Below, piece after piece: positions 39,944-51,337 of a stretch of DNA of 64,000 nucleotides. The position numbers were made by a program, and so were the translations under genes. Source of the DNA: Cercophora sp. LCS_1 (taxonomy: Eukaryota > Ascomycota > Sordariomycetes > Sordariales > Lasiosphaeriaceae); assembly GCA_036250225.1 (NCBI GenBank), contig JAPZLL010000063.1, positions 62,001-126,000 of the forward strand, in the 5' to 3' direction. The first letter of the stretch is position 1. Each line of letters starts with the position of its first letter. The notes below the pieces were generated by a model that saw only the letters and a list, made by a program, of their open reading frames with translations, made no database searches and was not told where the DNA came from.

Positions 39944-41831
39944 ATGGCTTCAGGGCTTCCTTTTGTCAATGGCACGTGGCCATTGGCAGGCGAGCTGGAC
40001 TGGGACTCGCTTCTCGCAGCAGCCCGGACACCAACAGGCAAGCTCAGCTTGTTGGTGACAGCCCCATCAATTGCTTGCTTCTTGTGGTTTTGGGTGGCGT
40101 ATCAGACGTCGCCCCTGAGGAAATACCCCGGGCCATTTCTCGCAGGTATGTGTCTCCATGTCTTGGATGACTCGCAGACCACTGACAACTGCGGAATCCA
40201 GGCTTCACCAACCTCTGGCGACTATGGCAGGTCTACACGGGCGACTACGCCCGACGCATGAAGAAGCTGCACGAACAGTACGGCCCCATCGTTCGCATCG
40301 GTCCCAATCTTCTCGATCTCGACTATCCCGAGCTTTCACGCACCATTTACAACACTGACGGCAAATGGATCAAGGTAATTCCCATTCGTCAACGCTCAAT
40401 CAATACACCCCACACAGTGCTGTGACGATGCTGATATGGATGACGACAGTCCGACTTTTACAAAAACTCATCCTCCGTCATCGATGGCAAAATCACCTAC
40501 CACATGTTTAGCGAGGTTGACAACGTCGAGCATGCCCGTCTCAAGCGTCCCGTGGTGCGCCACTACTCGGTCCCTTCGGTCCTGGCCATGGAACCGCACA
40601 TGGACAGCGTCATCTCGGATTTTCTGTCCCACCTCCAAACCCGCTACGTCAAAACCTCCAAGGTCTGCGAGTTCGGCGAGTGGCTGGGCTACTACGCCTG
40701 GGACTTTCTCGGCATTGTGACCTTCTCCAAGAAATTCGGCTACATGGAGGCCGGCTCCGACTTTGACGGGACGCTGGCCATCGCCGACCAGTCAATTGAC
40801 TACCTGGGACTGTGCGGACAGATGCCGTGGTTGGATTATTGGCTTGACAAGAACCCCGTGGTGCATATCGGGCCGCCAAATATTGGGAATGTGACCAATA
40901 TTGCGATTCAGAGCATGATTGCGAGACTCAAAGGCGAGGACGAGAACTTTGTCGAGGAGAAGCCCGATTTCCTGCAGTATTTCATCGAGAGCAAGGGGAC
41001 GCATCCCGAGATTGTGGATGAGGGGAAGATCATTGGGTATTTGCTGCTCAACTGTGAGTTCTCCCTCCTCATTTCCCTTCCCCCTTTTTGCTGTCTTTCC
41101 TCCATAGCTTTTTTCGTTTCTATTTATTTTTTTCGTCCTCTCCTCTCAAACGTTCCCTCTTCACACCCCAGTCACAACGTAGCAGACATGGCTGACTCTG
41201 TGTTTTAGTAATCGCCGGCGCCGACACAACCGCGATCACAATGCGCGCCCTCTTCTACCACGTCCTTCGCAACCCAGCCATCTTTTCCAAGCTCCAGTCC
41301 GAAGTCCGCGCCACCTTTCAGCCATTCCAACCCGCCTCACACGCCAAAGCTCGCGCGCTGCCCTACCTCGAGGGTGTTGTCCGTGAAACCCTCCGGTACC
41401 ACCCCGCCGTTTCCATGATCATGGAGCGTATCGTCCCCGAACCGGGTCTCAAGCTACCCGATGGCTCTGTTGTGCCGGCGGGTCAAATGGTTGGCATGAA
41501 TCCGTATATCGTCGGTCGTAACAAGTCCATTTTCGGTGAAGATGCGGATGAGTTTAAGCCCGAAAGGTGGTTGCGACGTGACAAGGAGACTGAAGAGGAG
41601 TATGCTGCCAGGATGACGTTATGGAACACGGCGCATTTGACGTTTGGCGGCGGTTCGAGAATCTGTCTCGGACGGAATTTGTCGCTAATGGAGGTGTGGA
41701 AAGTGGTGCCGACGCTGATTGCGACATTTGATATTGAGTTGGTGGATCCGAATGAGGAGTGGTGGACTTGCAGTCGGTGGTTTTATCGGAATCGGGGGGT
41801 CATCTGTCGGCTGAAGCCAAGGAGTGACTAA
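39944..41831 (+). CDS. Cytochrome P450 (pisatin-demethylase-like group)
   Basis: Exons 39944-40145, 40202-40374, 40450-41053 and 41209-41831 (533 aa). N-terminal ER anchor 'LVTAPSIACFLWFWVAY' then the hinge 'PLRKYPGPFLAG'. 'LIAGADTTA' of the I helix spans intron 3, 'ETLR' is the K-helix ExxR, 'FKPERW' the PERF block and 'FGGGSRICLG' the haem loop (Cys about 478). All key residues are present. Family members hydroxylate or demethylate phenolics or terpenoids at the ER membrane with NADPH-P450 reductase; the resemblance to pisatin demethylase-type enzymes is by overall pattern. It is followed head-to-tail by a LaeA-like methyltransferase, with more tailoring enzymes within 13 kb. Confidence 0.93.
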
Positions 41832-42273
41832 GTTGTCGATATTAGATGCCGAGTGTTGATGGATTTGGTGAGGTTATCGTGATAGTTTTTAGACTTGCAT
41901 TGATACCCTGAACCTCGACTTGCATTGTTTGTGCGGAGATGTCATGATGCCAGTACGTAACATGCCGGATCAACTTCTCCGCGTGACGTGTCGGTGTGCA
42001 TGCTTGGTGCCACGGGTCCCTCCGCATGCAAGGTCTCGGAGATCTCCAACTCATTGTGTCTGTTGAGTGGTCAGCGATTGCCGCGCGATTCAGCTTGCCT
42101 GCCGCATCCATCCGGTTGGTTCTCTTGTCGTCGGTGCTTGCATCATGGCGTTGCTAGTCGCCGCCACGCGAGAGACCAACGTCTGAGCGGTCATGGTCGC
42201 CTTGGTTAAATCGCAGGCATTCCACGGGAAGCACGAGCTCCGCCGTCGCTTGTCCCCACCTCCTAAGGTCGTC
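41832..42273. other. Intergenic region between P450 and methyltransferase
   Basis: 3' flank of the P450 and promoter of the methyltransferase. Nothing specific seen. Confidence 0.4.
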
Positions 42274-43731
42274 ATGTCGCATACGCAAAATCCTACGGGT
42301 CAAGTACCCTTCAAGGACCAGGTTGTTTTGGTCGATGTGAGTTCTGATCATGCCTGCCTGATACCGACTGACAATCCGCTAGATCGAAGCTGATGTTGAC
42401 GGCGATTCGTCTTATGGGGTAAGAAATTTCAATTTTAGAGGTGATGACCGCTGACCAACAGTCATGTGCGAGTTCGTCATCGTCATTGGCCTCAACCATC
42501 TTCAAGTACCGCCAGGAGAATGGGAGGACATACCACCCATATGCGGATTACATCCTGCCGAACGACGAGGTACGCTTTCCTTTATCCATGCGAGGTCATA
42601 GCTGACCTTTCAGGCTGAGAACGAAAGACTTGGTAAGTGAATCAAAGACTGAACATCCGTGTCTAACACGGCAGACCTCCAACACCACATGTTCACCTTG
42701 ACATATGATGGTGGACTTTGTGCCTGCCCAGCAGTCAAGAACAAGGAAACCCCTCTTCAAGCCGTGCTGGACATTGGCACAGGAACGGGAGTCTGGGCGA
42801 TAGACTTTGGTATTACGCCCACTCTTCCGTTGTGTGAGCCACGCTGATTTCTCAGCTGTTGAACACCCCGAGTCCAAGGCATGACTCCCGCCCATAGCGA
42901 CGACTCCCATCTAACAAACTAGGTTGTCGGCATTGATCTTTCACCGATTCAACCAGACTTGTTAGTTTCCCACTCTCTGCTCTCACGCTTGCTCCCTTTT
43001 TTTTTGGTCTTTTTTCTTCGAGCATCAGCTGATGTATCCAGCGTCCCACCAAACCTCCGCTTCTACATCGACGACATCTCCCTTCCCTGGCAGTTCTCTC
43101 CCGATGAGAAATTCGACTTTATCCACTGCCGCATGATGACAGGTTCGATTTCCGACTGGCCGGCCTTGTTCACACTGTGTTTCGACCATCTCACACCAGG
43201 CGGCTACGTCGAGTTCTCGGATTTTGTCTTTCCACCCCTCTCCGACGACGGCACACTCAAACCCAACTCGCCTTTATCACGATGGGCCGAGTACGGGCTT
43301 GAATGTGGACGGTTGATGGAGCGGGAGTTGGACTCTGCTACGAAATACAAGAGACAACTTGAAGAGGCGGGATTTGTCGGGGTTGTTGAACGAGGGTTCA
43401 AGTGGCCGGTGAATGGGTGGGCTCGTGATCCCAAATTGAAAGAACTAGGCCACTGGGCTGAAGCTAACTTCGTCGAGGGCCTCTACGGGATGAGTGTCGC
43501 GGGCTTTACACGCTTCCTGGGGTGGGGCATCGAAGAGCTGGAGTCTTTCTTGGTGGATGTGAAAAAGGAGATTGGGAATCGGCGAGTTCATGCTTATTGG
43601 CCTGTGTAAGTTCAATCTACAGAGGACTGGCTGGTGAAGCTGACGACAACAGAAAGGTGGTGTGCGCCCAGAAACCGCCACAAGACTGCCGAGCCGAAGG
43701 GAGTACCGCTCGCCAGCAGACGGATAAATGA
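42274..43731 (+). CDS. LaeA-like SAM-dependent methyltransferase
   Basis: Nine exons: 42274-42336, 42383-42418, 42462-42569, 42614-42632, 42675-42809, 42856-42878, 42923-42960, 43042-43605, 43653-43731 (354 aa; the sum is a whole number of codons). 'FKYRQENGRTYHPYADYILPNDEAENERLDLQHHM' precedes motif I 'VLDIGTGTGVWAID' (about 105-118), then 'VVGIDLSPIQPDFVPPNLRF', 'FDFIHCRMMTGSISDWPALF' and 'LTPGGYVEFSDF', the standard order of the LaeA/Methyltransf_23 group. The last exon gives 'YWPVKVVCAQKP', the usual ending. Intron 42879-42922 begins with GC (AAG|GCATGA) and is a GC-AG intron. Such proteins act as global regulators or tailoring enzymes; this one cannot be assigned. Confidence 0.88.
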
Positions 43732-44098
43732 CGCTCTCACAGACACAATGCGGGGAATAAAGTTGCATGGGTCAATTTCTAGAAATCGATCTGCATCCAA
43801 GCGATGTACCGACGTCGCTTGGATTGATTGCCTGCCCCGGCGCTGTTTAGGCGATGGGGTTCTGGGGAGATGCCAAGGCCTTGTCATGAGTTAATGTATT
43901 TTCTGGGGATTACCCCAATTTGTTGTCATGCGGGAATTCACTCAGTCTTGGTGATGTCACTCGCCACTGATCCATAGCTGGTGATGATGACATCTCGTGT
44001 CAAATCGTCTCAATGGAACGAATTATGATGATGACCATGATGATGAAAATGCAGTGATAATATTAAGGTTATTCACAAGCTCACAACATATTCTGGCT
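43732..44098. other. Intergenic region between convergent genes
   Basis: Shared 3' flank of the methyltransferase and the chitin-binding protein gene, with a GATGATGA-rich stretch at about 43981-44050. No gene. Confidence 0.4.
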
Positions 44099-45256
44099 CT
44101 ACGGTCTCGCCGGATCACAGATGCCAAACTCAGCCTGGCATCCCACAATGGGCGGGCAGAACTGGTCGCCGTCACCGCACCATCCAAACTGACTGCAGCA
44201 CCGTCCGAATGTCGAGCCAATGCAGTTCTGTCCGCTTCCGCAGCGTCCGTCTGTCGATGACCTCTGACCGGCCGGCAAAGCAGGAGCCGTGGTTGACGGT
44301 CTGGCGCTTGTCGTCGGGGGTGGCGGAGGAGGAGGAGCCGAAGTAGTGGTAGGAGGAAGCGGCACAATGCTGGTGGTTACAACGGCAGATGTCGGCGGAA
44401 CGACAACAGAGGTGGAAGTCGGAGGCACCACCACGCTGGTTGGCGGAACGCTGGTCGGCGGGGCAATGGTGGGCGGAACGGCACTTCCGTTGGTCTGAGG
44501 GGGACCCGGGAGCCCGGGGACACCAAAGCAGGCGCCAAACTGCGACTGACAGCCGGCGCCGCAGTAGTCAATGGACGAGCCGCACCAGAAGAATTGCGAG
44601 CAGCAGGCGCCCCACTGGGAGCTGCCGATGCACACGGTGCCGTTGCCGCACTGGCCGTTGGTGGTGACACGCAGACCCGTCGGGTTGGGCGTCACGGGCT
44701 GCGTGCTGGACGGAGGCACCACAACGGCCGAGGTGGTGGTTGAAGGCGGAGGCGGAGGCGGAGGAGGAGCCGAGGTGGTGGTAGGAGGCGGCGGCGGTGC
44801 GGAAGTCGTGGTAGGAGGAGGCGGTGGAGGTGCCGATGTTGTTGTCGGCGGAGGCGGAGGAGGAGGAGGCGCCGAGGTAGTCGCCGCCGGAGGAGCGGCC
44901 CGAGGCCATCCACAGACGCCAAAGTTGGGCTGGCACGAGAACAGAGGCGCACAGTGGTCGACGGAGTCGCCGCAGTAGCCATAGTCGGAGCAGCACAGGT
45001 TGTCGCCGCATCGCGCATTGCTGCCCAGAGCACCGCACCGGCCGCCAGCACCGACCTGACGGAGCTCCAGCGTCTTTTCCACAGCTATCTCGATGCCCCG
45101 CAGCTTGTTCCACAGGACGCTGGTCGAGTTCTTGGGCATGTTGGCGCCCAGATCGGCGATGACCTTGTGGCCGCCGGCGGCGACCTTGTCGACGATGCTC
45201 GCGGACACGCCGGTCCAGCACGCGGCCGCAGCCAGGCCGAAGACGTTGGCCTTCAT
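44099..45256 (-). CDS. Secreted protein with three chitin-binding (CBM18, hevein-type) domains
   Basis: A single exon, 385 aa, with signal peptide 'MKANVFGLAAAACWTGVSA'. Three Cys-rich hevein-type modules lie at about residues 72-117 ('RCGDNLCCSDYGYCG'), 202-247 ('CCSQFFWCGSSIDYC') and 335-381 ('RCCSQFGWCGDGDQFC'), each with the C-C-S-x-x-G/F-x-C-G core and aromatic residues that stack on chitin. They are joined by long Pro/Thr linkers built from 'APPPPPTTTS' units. No catalytic domain is present. Proteins of this kind bind chitin in fungal walls or shield it from host chitinases; cell wall or extracellular. The linker repeats probably vary in number between strains. Confidence 0.92.
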   Translation of the reverse strand: MKANVFGLAAAACWTGVSASIVDKVAAGGHKVIADLGANMPKNSTSVLWNKLRGIEIAVEKTLELRQVGAGGRCGALGSNARCGDNLCCSDYGYCGDSVDHCAPLFSCQPNFGVCGWPRAAPPAATTSAPPPPPPPPTTTSAPPPPPPTTTSAPPPPPTTTSAPPPPPPPPSTTTSAVVVPPSSTQPVTPNPTGLRVTTNGQCGNGTVCIGSSQWGACCSQFFWCGSSIDYCGAGCQSQFGACFGVPGLPGPPQTNGSAVPPTIAPPTSVPPTSVVVPPTSTSVVVPPTSAVVTTSIVPLPPTTTSAPPPPPPPTTSARPSTTAPALPAGQRSSTDGRCGSGQNCIGSTFGRCCSQFGWCGDGDQFCPPIVGCQAEFGICDPARP

Positions 45257-46114
45257 GGTGATTTCGACTCTCTCGTACCTTGCAGACGGATCGGATCAGC
45301 ACTGGCAGAGGGAATGCAAGATGCAGGTCCGAGGGGAGCCCCTGATAAATGATTGACGGTCCCTGTCCCTGTCCCCACACTATCTCCTGACGACGCGACT
45401 CTTGATTGCGCACATTGCAATGGCACGCCAACACCAGGCTGGCAATTCTCATCAGCCAGAAAGGGCACTATCCGGAGCAATGAAGCTCATCTCGAGAGGG
45501 CCGCACATGAGGCTAAATCGCCGGCTGCCGGGTCTACCGACGAAGCAAACCGGCCACCGCGCTGCAGGAACGGCGGGAGTCATCCCGTGCCAGTCCGGCA
45601 ACCGTCTTGGCGGTAACCCGAGAAAGCTCCGCCATTAAAGCGACGACGTCTCGGCACTAAAAGTGTGCCTCTGCCTCACGGCGCGACGGCGAGACCGGCT
45701 CGGCAGGCTGCAGGCGACTTCGAGAAGGTTCTAGTCTCTCTTCCTGGAAGGTCAAGACATGGCCGCATGTCAGTGTTGACTGTGCGAGCAGTCAGTCACT
45801 CATACCCAGGGTCCAATTGACTTATAAATGCAATACAAGGTCAAGATGAGACGAACATGTATAATCTCTACTGTAAAAGTGGCACGACGTCAGAACACAA
45901 ACCCGACATCAGCCGAGTCCAGGGCCAGGATCGCGGAGAAAGGGCAGATCACCACAGCCGCTCTCCGCACCAGCTTTCCAGCATACAACCCCACACTATA
46001 GCGCTCGGGTTAATGTGCAGCATGAACGCCCAATCTGGCCTGTGCCACGCCAATGCCAGCCAATGCCAGCCAATACCACGCCAACTTAACCGCTGATAAC
46101 GCGCTCCGCCCTTC
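45257..46114. other. Intergenic region between the CBM18 and FAD-monooxygenase genes
   Basis: Promoter of the minus-strand CBM18 gene and 3' flank of the monooxygenase gene. Near the right end lie three copies of a 10-bp unit (46051-46080). Confidence 0.4.
46051..46080 (+). repeat. Three tandem copies of a 10-bp unit
   Basis: CAATGCCAGC twice and a third diverged copy CAATACCACG. Confidence 0.85.
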
Positions 46115-47380
46115 CTAAGCGGGCACTGCGACGCCAGCGAGCGCCTGCTCGGCGGCGCGGTAGGCGTCGTGGTTGAATAGCACCTCCCGGAATTGCCGGC
46201 CCCACGGAAGGGCTCCGGCCGGCGGCAACGGGCCACTGTAGAACCTCCTGACATCCTCCTCGACGCCGGGCACCGCCAGCCATTGCGGACCTGCGTTGGA
46301 CGCCAGCATAGTGAGGTTGCATCTCGGGATCCTCAGCTGATCAAAGAGTCGCAGTCGTTCTTGGAGAAGCGTCTCGTCCGTTCCATCGACATCCTTGAAG
46401 AGGACTTCCAAGGCCGCGGCACTCTCAATGCCAATCGCACCACCGGCCGCATGTGTCGGCATCATGACATGGGCCGCATCGCCCACCACCACGGTGCGTC
46501 CCCGGACAAAGCTCTCCAAAGCCGGTCTTTTGAAGAGATGATGCACCTTGATGCCGTCCTCATTCGGCAGGCTGACAATCTTTCTCGGTGTCTCGTGGAA
46601 TCCCTCCAACAAGTCCAACACCCTGTCCCTCGTGACCTCGCTATGCCACAGATCCTCCTCGCCCTCGCCCTCTCGTGTGGCATGCACCAACGCATTGTTC
46701 AGAATCGTCCCATCGCGACACGTATAGCTCACCCAGAGAATATCCCGGCTCGCATCCCTCCAGCTTCTGAACCCGGGCAATCCGCTGAAACACTCCCTCA
46801 AATCCTCCTCCCGATTCACATCCTCCATCTTGACCAGCCACCGATAAATCGACCGTCCCGTCCTCGTCACCTCCCTCCCTCTTCCTGTGAAATCCCCGAT
46901 GCAGACGCTATGCGCCCCATCCGCAATCACCACCAACTCTCCCTTCCTCGTCTCTCCATTCTTGAGCCTCACAATCCCATTTTCACAATCCACCCCGCTC
47001 ACCTCCTTACCAAGCTCAATCACAACGCCCAGCTTCTCAGCCAGCTCCCTCAACCCACGATGCAAATCAACCCGATGAAACGACCAGCTCATATGCCCCA
47101 TGTGTTCCCCAATATCCGGATACTCCTCTCCTAAGAATACCTTCAAATCAGATGCGTTGCTAAAAACAGAAGCTTGATTTGGCACGGCGCCGTGAGAAGG
47201 AGAATCGAAACCCCAGTGGTCAAGCACGCGCGTTGCATTAGGCGGGATGGTGATGGCTGCACCGATCTCGTTTTTGAAACGCGATTTCTCGAGGACGGTG
47301 ACGCCCCAGCCGGCGCGCCGGAGGGCGATGGAGGATGCGAGGCCTGATAGGCCGGCGCCTATCACCACTGCTTTGGCCAT
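46115..47380 (-). CDS. FAD-dependent monooxygenase (salicylate-hydroxylase-like)
   Basis: A single exon, 421 aa. The Rossmann motif 'VVIGAGLSGLASSIALRRAG' lies at the N-terminus, an Arg-containing 'FHRVDLHRGL' binds FAD, 'VVIADGAHSV' is the DG motif and 'VVVGDAAHVMMPTHAAGGAI' the GD motif that holds the ribityl chain. This is the group A flavoprotein hydroxylase layout and length. Such enzymes hydroxylate aromatic acids or polyketide phenols with NAD(P)H and O2 in the cytosol. No membrane tail. It sits among P450, methyltransferase and YCII genes, in keeping with a tailoring role. Confidence 0.92.
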   Translation of the reverse strand: MAKAVVIGAGLSGLASSIALRRAGWGVTVLEKSRFKNEIGAAITIPPNATRVLDHWGFDSPSHGAVPNQASVFSNASDLKVFLGEEYPDIGEHMGHMSWSFHRVDLHRGLRELAEKLGVVIELGKEVSGVDCENGIVRLKNGETRKGELVVIADGAHSVCIGDFTGRGREVTRTGRSIYRWLVKMEDVNREEDLRECFSGLPGFRSWRDASRDILWVSYTCRDGTILNNALVHATREGEGEEDLWHSEVTRDRVLDLLEGFHETPRKIVSLPNEDGIKVHHLFKRPALESFVRGRTVVVGDAAHVMMPTHAAGGAIGIESAAALEVLFKDVDGTDETLLQERLRLFDQLRIPRCNLTMLASNAGPQWLAVPGVEEDVRRFYSGPLPPAGALPWGRQFREVLFNHDAYRAAEQALAGVAVPA

Positions 47381-48144
47381 CTCTCTTTCGACTGCTTTGA
47401 GTGGAGTGAAAATAGTGGCAACTGATGAAGACGGACAAGTAATACTCGGACGGGCGATGACAACGCGCGAGATGAGTAATTTTGATTGTTAAAGATGGTG
47501 AGGTTTTGGATGGGGAGTCCGAGGTGAGAGCGGCTAGATGTCGAGGGCGTGAGGGGTTGGGTCGAAATCGGTCGTCAGGGGCGTCTGAGTCGCAAGCCAC
47601 CGGAGGTTTCCCCACCCGGCCATCCGATGCAGACACGGGAGAAAAAAAGTACTTTGCATGGCCCGTGGATATCGAACCACCTGGCTGGTGTGGTTGCATT
47701 TTCACAAGAAAAGAGACAGGAAAAATGAGACAGTCCAAGGCGTTCCGACCAGCTCCTGAATTGAGACGATGTGCCGTACCTCTCAAGCGGTCGAAACAAG
47801 CACTCTGCAAGAAGCTTGACGCGCAAGGTTGGAGAACACCCCTCGTGATTGGGCAGAGACAGTGTCTCGGCCGCTGCAGCGAAGCTGCACACAATATTGA
47901 CAATCCACGAATCTCTTAACGATCAAGGCCCGTTGATAAGCAGGGTTAATTACCAATGCCGACACACAATCGGGTACGAAAGCCGTCTTCAATTCCTCAT
48001 CACTGCAGGCTGCATGCACCATTCAGGCCAAGACCTTTCGATGTAGAGATACTCCCATCCCAGCCAGACTTGACGAAGTATGCCTCCCGTTTCTAACCTC
48101 ATGAAGGTGCAAAGTTGGGCCAACCAAGCCTCAAATCGAGACTA
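47381..48144. other. Intergenic region, no supported gene
   Basis: 5' side of the monooxygenase gene, 3' side of the YCII gene. A 145-codon plus-strand frame at 47482-47919 has no motif and is not accepted. Confidence 0.4.
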
Positions 48145-48567
48145 CTACTGACCCTCCTCAATCCGCTTCCTCAACTCCTCCTCCTTCTCCTTCATCCCAT
48201 CCGTCATCTCAAAATCATCCTCGCCCGCAATCTGCCTCACCTCAACCACATCACCCTCTCCAAATGGCACCTTTTTCGCCCACTCCAGCGCCTCCTCGAG
48301 ATCCTTGACTTTCAGAACCCAGTATCCAGAGACAAGCGACGACACATCAAACGGTCCATGTTCAACACGAGGGGTTTCATTAGACGAGAAGTGTACACGC
48401 GCACCCTTCGACGAAGGGAGGAAGCCGTCACCTGAGAGGAGAACGCCGGCGTCGACGAGGGAGGTGTTGTAGGCTAGCATGGCCTCTAAGAGAGCAGGGG
48501 TGGCTGAGGTGGGTGTGCGGGATTCGGTTTGGAGGGTTGCGCGGACGAGGAGGGCGAATTTAGGCAT
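48145..48567 (-). CDS. YCII-related (DGPF-type) protein
   Basis: 140 aa from the ATG at 48567 ('MPKFALLVRATLQTES'), single exon; the upstream in-frame stretch is leader. 'LLEAMLAYNTSLVDAGVLLSGDGFLPSS' and 'VSSLVSGYWVLKVKDLEEALEWAKKVP' match the fungal YCII/DGPF pattern, a small dimeric alpha+beta barrel fold. A lyase or cyclase-like function has been proposed for some members, but most are uncharacterised. Cytosolic. The Lys/Glu-rich C-terminal helix is usual. It lies between a FAD monooxygenase and an O-methyltransferase. Confidence 0.85.
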   Translation of the reverse strand: MPKFALLVRATLQTESRTPTSATPALLEAMLAYNTSLVDAGVLLSGDGFLPSSKGARVHFSSNETPRVEHGPFDVSSLVSGYWVLKVKDLEEALEWAKKVPFGEGDVVEVRQIAGEDDFEMTDGMKEKEEELRKRIEEGQ

Positions 48568-49167
48568 CTTGTCCTTTCTTCGCTTGTTCTTGTTGTTGTT
48601 TGCGTGGGTGGCTTGAACCGAAGAGAGATGATGTTTTGGACGGTGGTTATTTGGTTGCTTGGTGGGCTTGTTGAGTGTTTGAACTGCGAGTGATGATATG
48701 GAAGTGCTGTCTGGGGAGTTCCAAATTGACGGGAGAAGACACAGTCTCTTATACACGAAGCCCTCCGTGGAAATGCTTCGGAGCCGGAAGAATTTGCGTC
48801 TGTCTTACCTTTTTTTGATGAAAATTGTCGTCGGTGGCTTGAGATTTCAGGCAACAATCCTATCGTTGTGAAGCATCTCGAGGGTGAGACTTGGCGATGC
48901 TTGGCGTGGCGTGGCGTGAACGCGTCGCTCTGGTTTGCACATAACGGCTCACAGCATAACGCACAGCATAACGGATTAAGTCGTCTCTAGCGATGGGGTG
49001 CAGCGGGATGTTGAGTAATCGTAATCATTTTTGATGTCCATGGGTTCTACATGCAGCTGGCCAATAAGTGTATTTCGATGCCCACTTTAAAAACAGACAG
49101 TGACATCACAATCTAATCCTTCGACATTCTATGCCAGTGCCTGGAGATGCCTCGAGAACAAACTTGA
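48568..49167. other. Intergenic region with short GGCGT and CATAACG repeats
   Basis: 'ttggcgtggcgtggcgtgaacg' at about 48900-48921 and 'ctcacagcataacgcacagcataacgg' at about 48949-48975. No gene. Confidence 0.45.
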
Positions 49168-50460
49168 CTACACCGGTACCTCAGCCTCAATAATACCCTC
49201 CAAGTCCCTGAAGTCCGGCGAATGCCAAATCTTGACAATCCTGAGCCCCGCAGACTCAACCAAGTCAACCCACTGCTTCTTGGTCCGCTCCATACCTGCC
49301 AGCAGCGACATCATGGTGATATCCGCCGCCGCAAGCAACGGAGGACAGTCCTTCTCCGGAATGATCGTCTCGTTGAGCAGGATTCGCGAGTATCCCGGCT
49401 TCATAGCCGCCGCCGTGGCCCGCAACAACTTCCGACACGCCTCATCCGGCCAGTCATGCAACACCAGACGCGTGTAGTATAGGTACGCGCCCTTGATGGG
49501 CTGCGGTTCGAAAAAGTTGTGAACCATGGGTTTGATTTTGGCATCCAGGTCTTTAGCCCTGGCGATGGTCCCGGGGAGATCCTGTAGAACGAGTGGCTCT
49601 GCCGTGGGATAGGCGTCAAGCAGACGTCTGACGTGGAGACCGATGCCCCCGCCCAGGTCAACCAGGAAGGGAGCATCTGAGCCCGAAGCCTTGAACGGGT
49701 TGATCAAGTGCTCTGTGACGGGGAACCACTCGAACCAGAAGCGAAGGCCGGCCTTGCTCCCTGTCATGCACGTGTTGAAACGCTGGGCCTTGACGGGATC
49801 CTGGTGCAGGTAGTCAAAGAAGTGAATGTCCATTCCAAGGGCGTATTGCGCCGGGCCGTTGAGTTCGTCTTCGGGGTTCTTGTAGCCATGCGTCTTGAAG
49901 TACTCGGGCATGCGGTTGCATGAGCGGGCGGATGCCTCATATCTGGTTGTGTCAGTCACCGAATAGAGACAGTCAGGGGATGGCTTACACATGGGCAGCA
50001 AACGCTTCAATGTGCGGGACAATCATGGCGTGCGACATGCGGGTGGCCACGTATTCCCTCTCGCCAGACTCTTGAGCGTATCCTGCACTAGTGACAACTC
50101 TCATGATGCGAACGACGAGGACCTCCTCGGCGCCGCACTGCGTTGCCAAGTCGACCGAGGTGATTGGCGTCCCGGCCCGCTCGACGAGAATGTGGAAGAT
50201 GCGTAGGTCAACGGCCATGCGAATGGCAAACTGACGAGGGGGTGTCTGGCAGTGTCAATGTCGTATCATCTCGTGTCTCAATGAAGGACTCCTACCTCAA
50301 AGATCTGCATAAAGGCAATTTGCTCCGGAGTGAGCACCAAGCTGGGCAGGTTCTTTGCCAAGGCCAGAACCCGCTGACGGACTGCTGGCGACAGCTCCTT
50401 GACCTGCTCGGGCTGTCCCGGCAGGTCTTCGAGCACTTTGAGGGCCGCTTCAACGTCCAT
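49168..50460 (-). CDS. O-methyltransferase (winged-helix, plant/fungal type)
   Basis: Exons 50460-50296, 50230-49989 and 49942-49168 (393 aa). Introns are 65 and 46 bp. An N-terminal winged-helix dimerisation domain ('FAIRMAVDLRIFHILVERAG', 'VLVVRIMRVVTSAGYAQE') precedes the catalytic domain: SAM motif 'FLVDLGGGIGLHVRRLL' (about 229), acidic 'LVLQDLPGTI', 'VHNFFEPQPIKGAYLYYTRL' and the catalytic His in 'LHDWPDEACRKLL' (about 296). Length and order are those of class I small-molecule OMTs such as fungal polyketide O-methyltransferases. Acts on phenolic hydroxyls in the cytosol. A TTATAA lies 79 bp upstream. Confidence 0.92.
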
Positions 50461-51337
50461 GTGGTTGTAAATCACCGGCACAAGCTTGAAATGAAGTCGA
50501 GAGATGGTGAACGAAGAGGAGAGCGAGCTGGCACGCGGTTATAACCCCGCTCATGGCAACCATTTCGGACACCCGGCCGAAGGTGCAGATGTGATATTGT
50601 CGGGCTGCAGTGGCGCCCCCGTCTTGGCCCGAGCGGGTTGGGCTGTCATTGGCAACGGTGTCGAAACGGTCGCACTGAATCGATGTGTGACGTTGGTAGC
50701 TTGCTCCGGTGCATGAGGCTTGAAGGCGGTAAGAGAAGGGCAAGTAAAAAACACGCAGAGGAGAGCTTCAGCTGAAAAAAAAAGCGTTTCAGATTCCCAA
50801 CTAGCGAGAGCGCAGCTGCAGGTCATCGGCGCGATGAGCGGCTCATGAGAAAGGTGAAATAAGGGATGTCTGGCCTAGGCCTTACCCCTCCTCGGCTCCA
50901 GTGTTTGTTGCATCTCGGCACAAACTCGTCTGTCGGCAAGCTTCCATCTCGGAAGTCGTTACGGCGAAGGAGAAAGTCCAGGGGCCTGCTCCGTGTGAAA
51001 AGGTTGACGTGAAGCTGCTGTTAACAGCTACTCACTGAGTTGTTGTGCACAGCTGTTAGTATACCAGCGCAGAGGCAGGGCTTGGCGCCAAGGCCGGCAT
51101 AGTCTGGTGGATTCAGGTCGGACCCTGAAACGGCGCGGTGCCGGCGACTTGGATCCTCCAAACTCCATCGCATCGCTCTTCCTCACACACCACAACACCA
51201 GCGCGTCTGACCAATTGGCCCCGACCGACACGCAACTCTGATCCCAACACCGAACAAGAAACCTCCTTCCATTTCTCCAAAATTTCGACAAGCGAGCCCC
51301 AACCCCATCTCCACCGAAACCGCAACCCCGCACCAGA
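50461..51337. other. Divergent promoter region of O-methyltransferase and coactosin genes
   Basis: 877 bp. The right third is a C/A-rich leader of the coactosin gene. No other gene. Confidence 0.4.
50539..50544 (-). promoter_or_regulatory. Possible TATA element of the O-methyltransferase gene
   Basis: TTATAA inside the palindrome GGTTATAACC, 79 bp upstream of the ATG at 50460. Confidence 0.35.

Noticed and set aside
46193..47134. Plus-strand frame of 313 codons opposite the FAD monooxygenase
   Set aside because: No motif; the minus strand carries a complete flavoprotein.
47482..47919. 145-codon plus-strand frame between the FAD monooxygenase and YCII genes
   Set aside because: Basic, low-information translation without a domain or usable splice sites.
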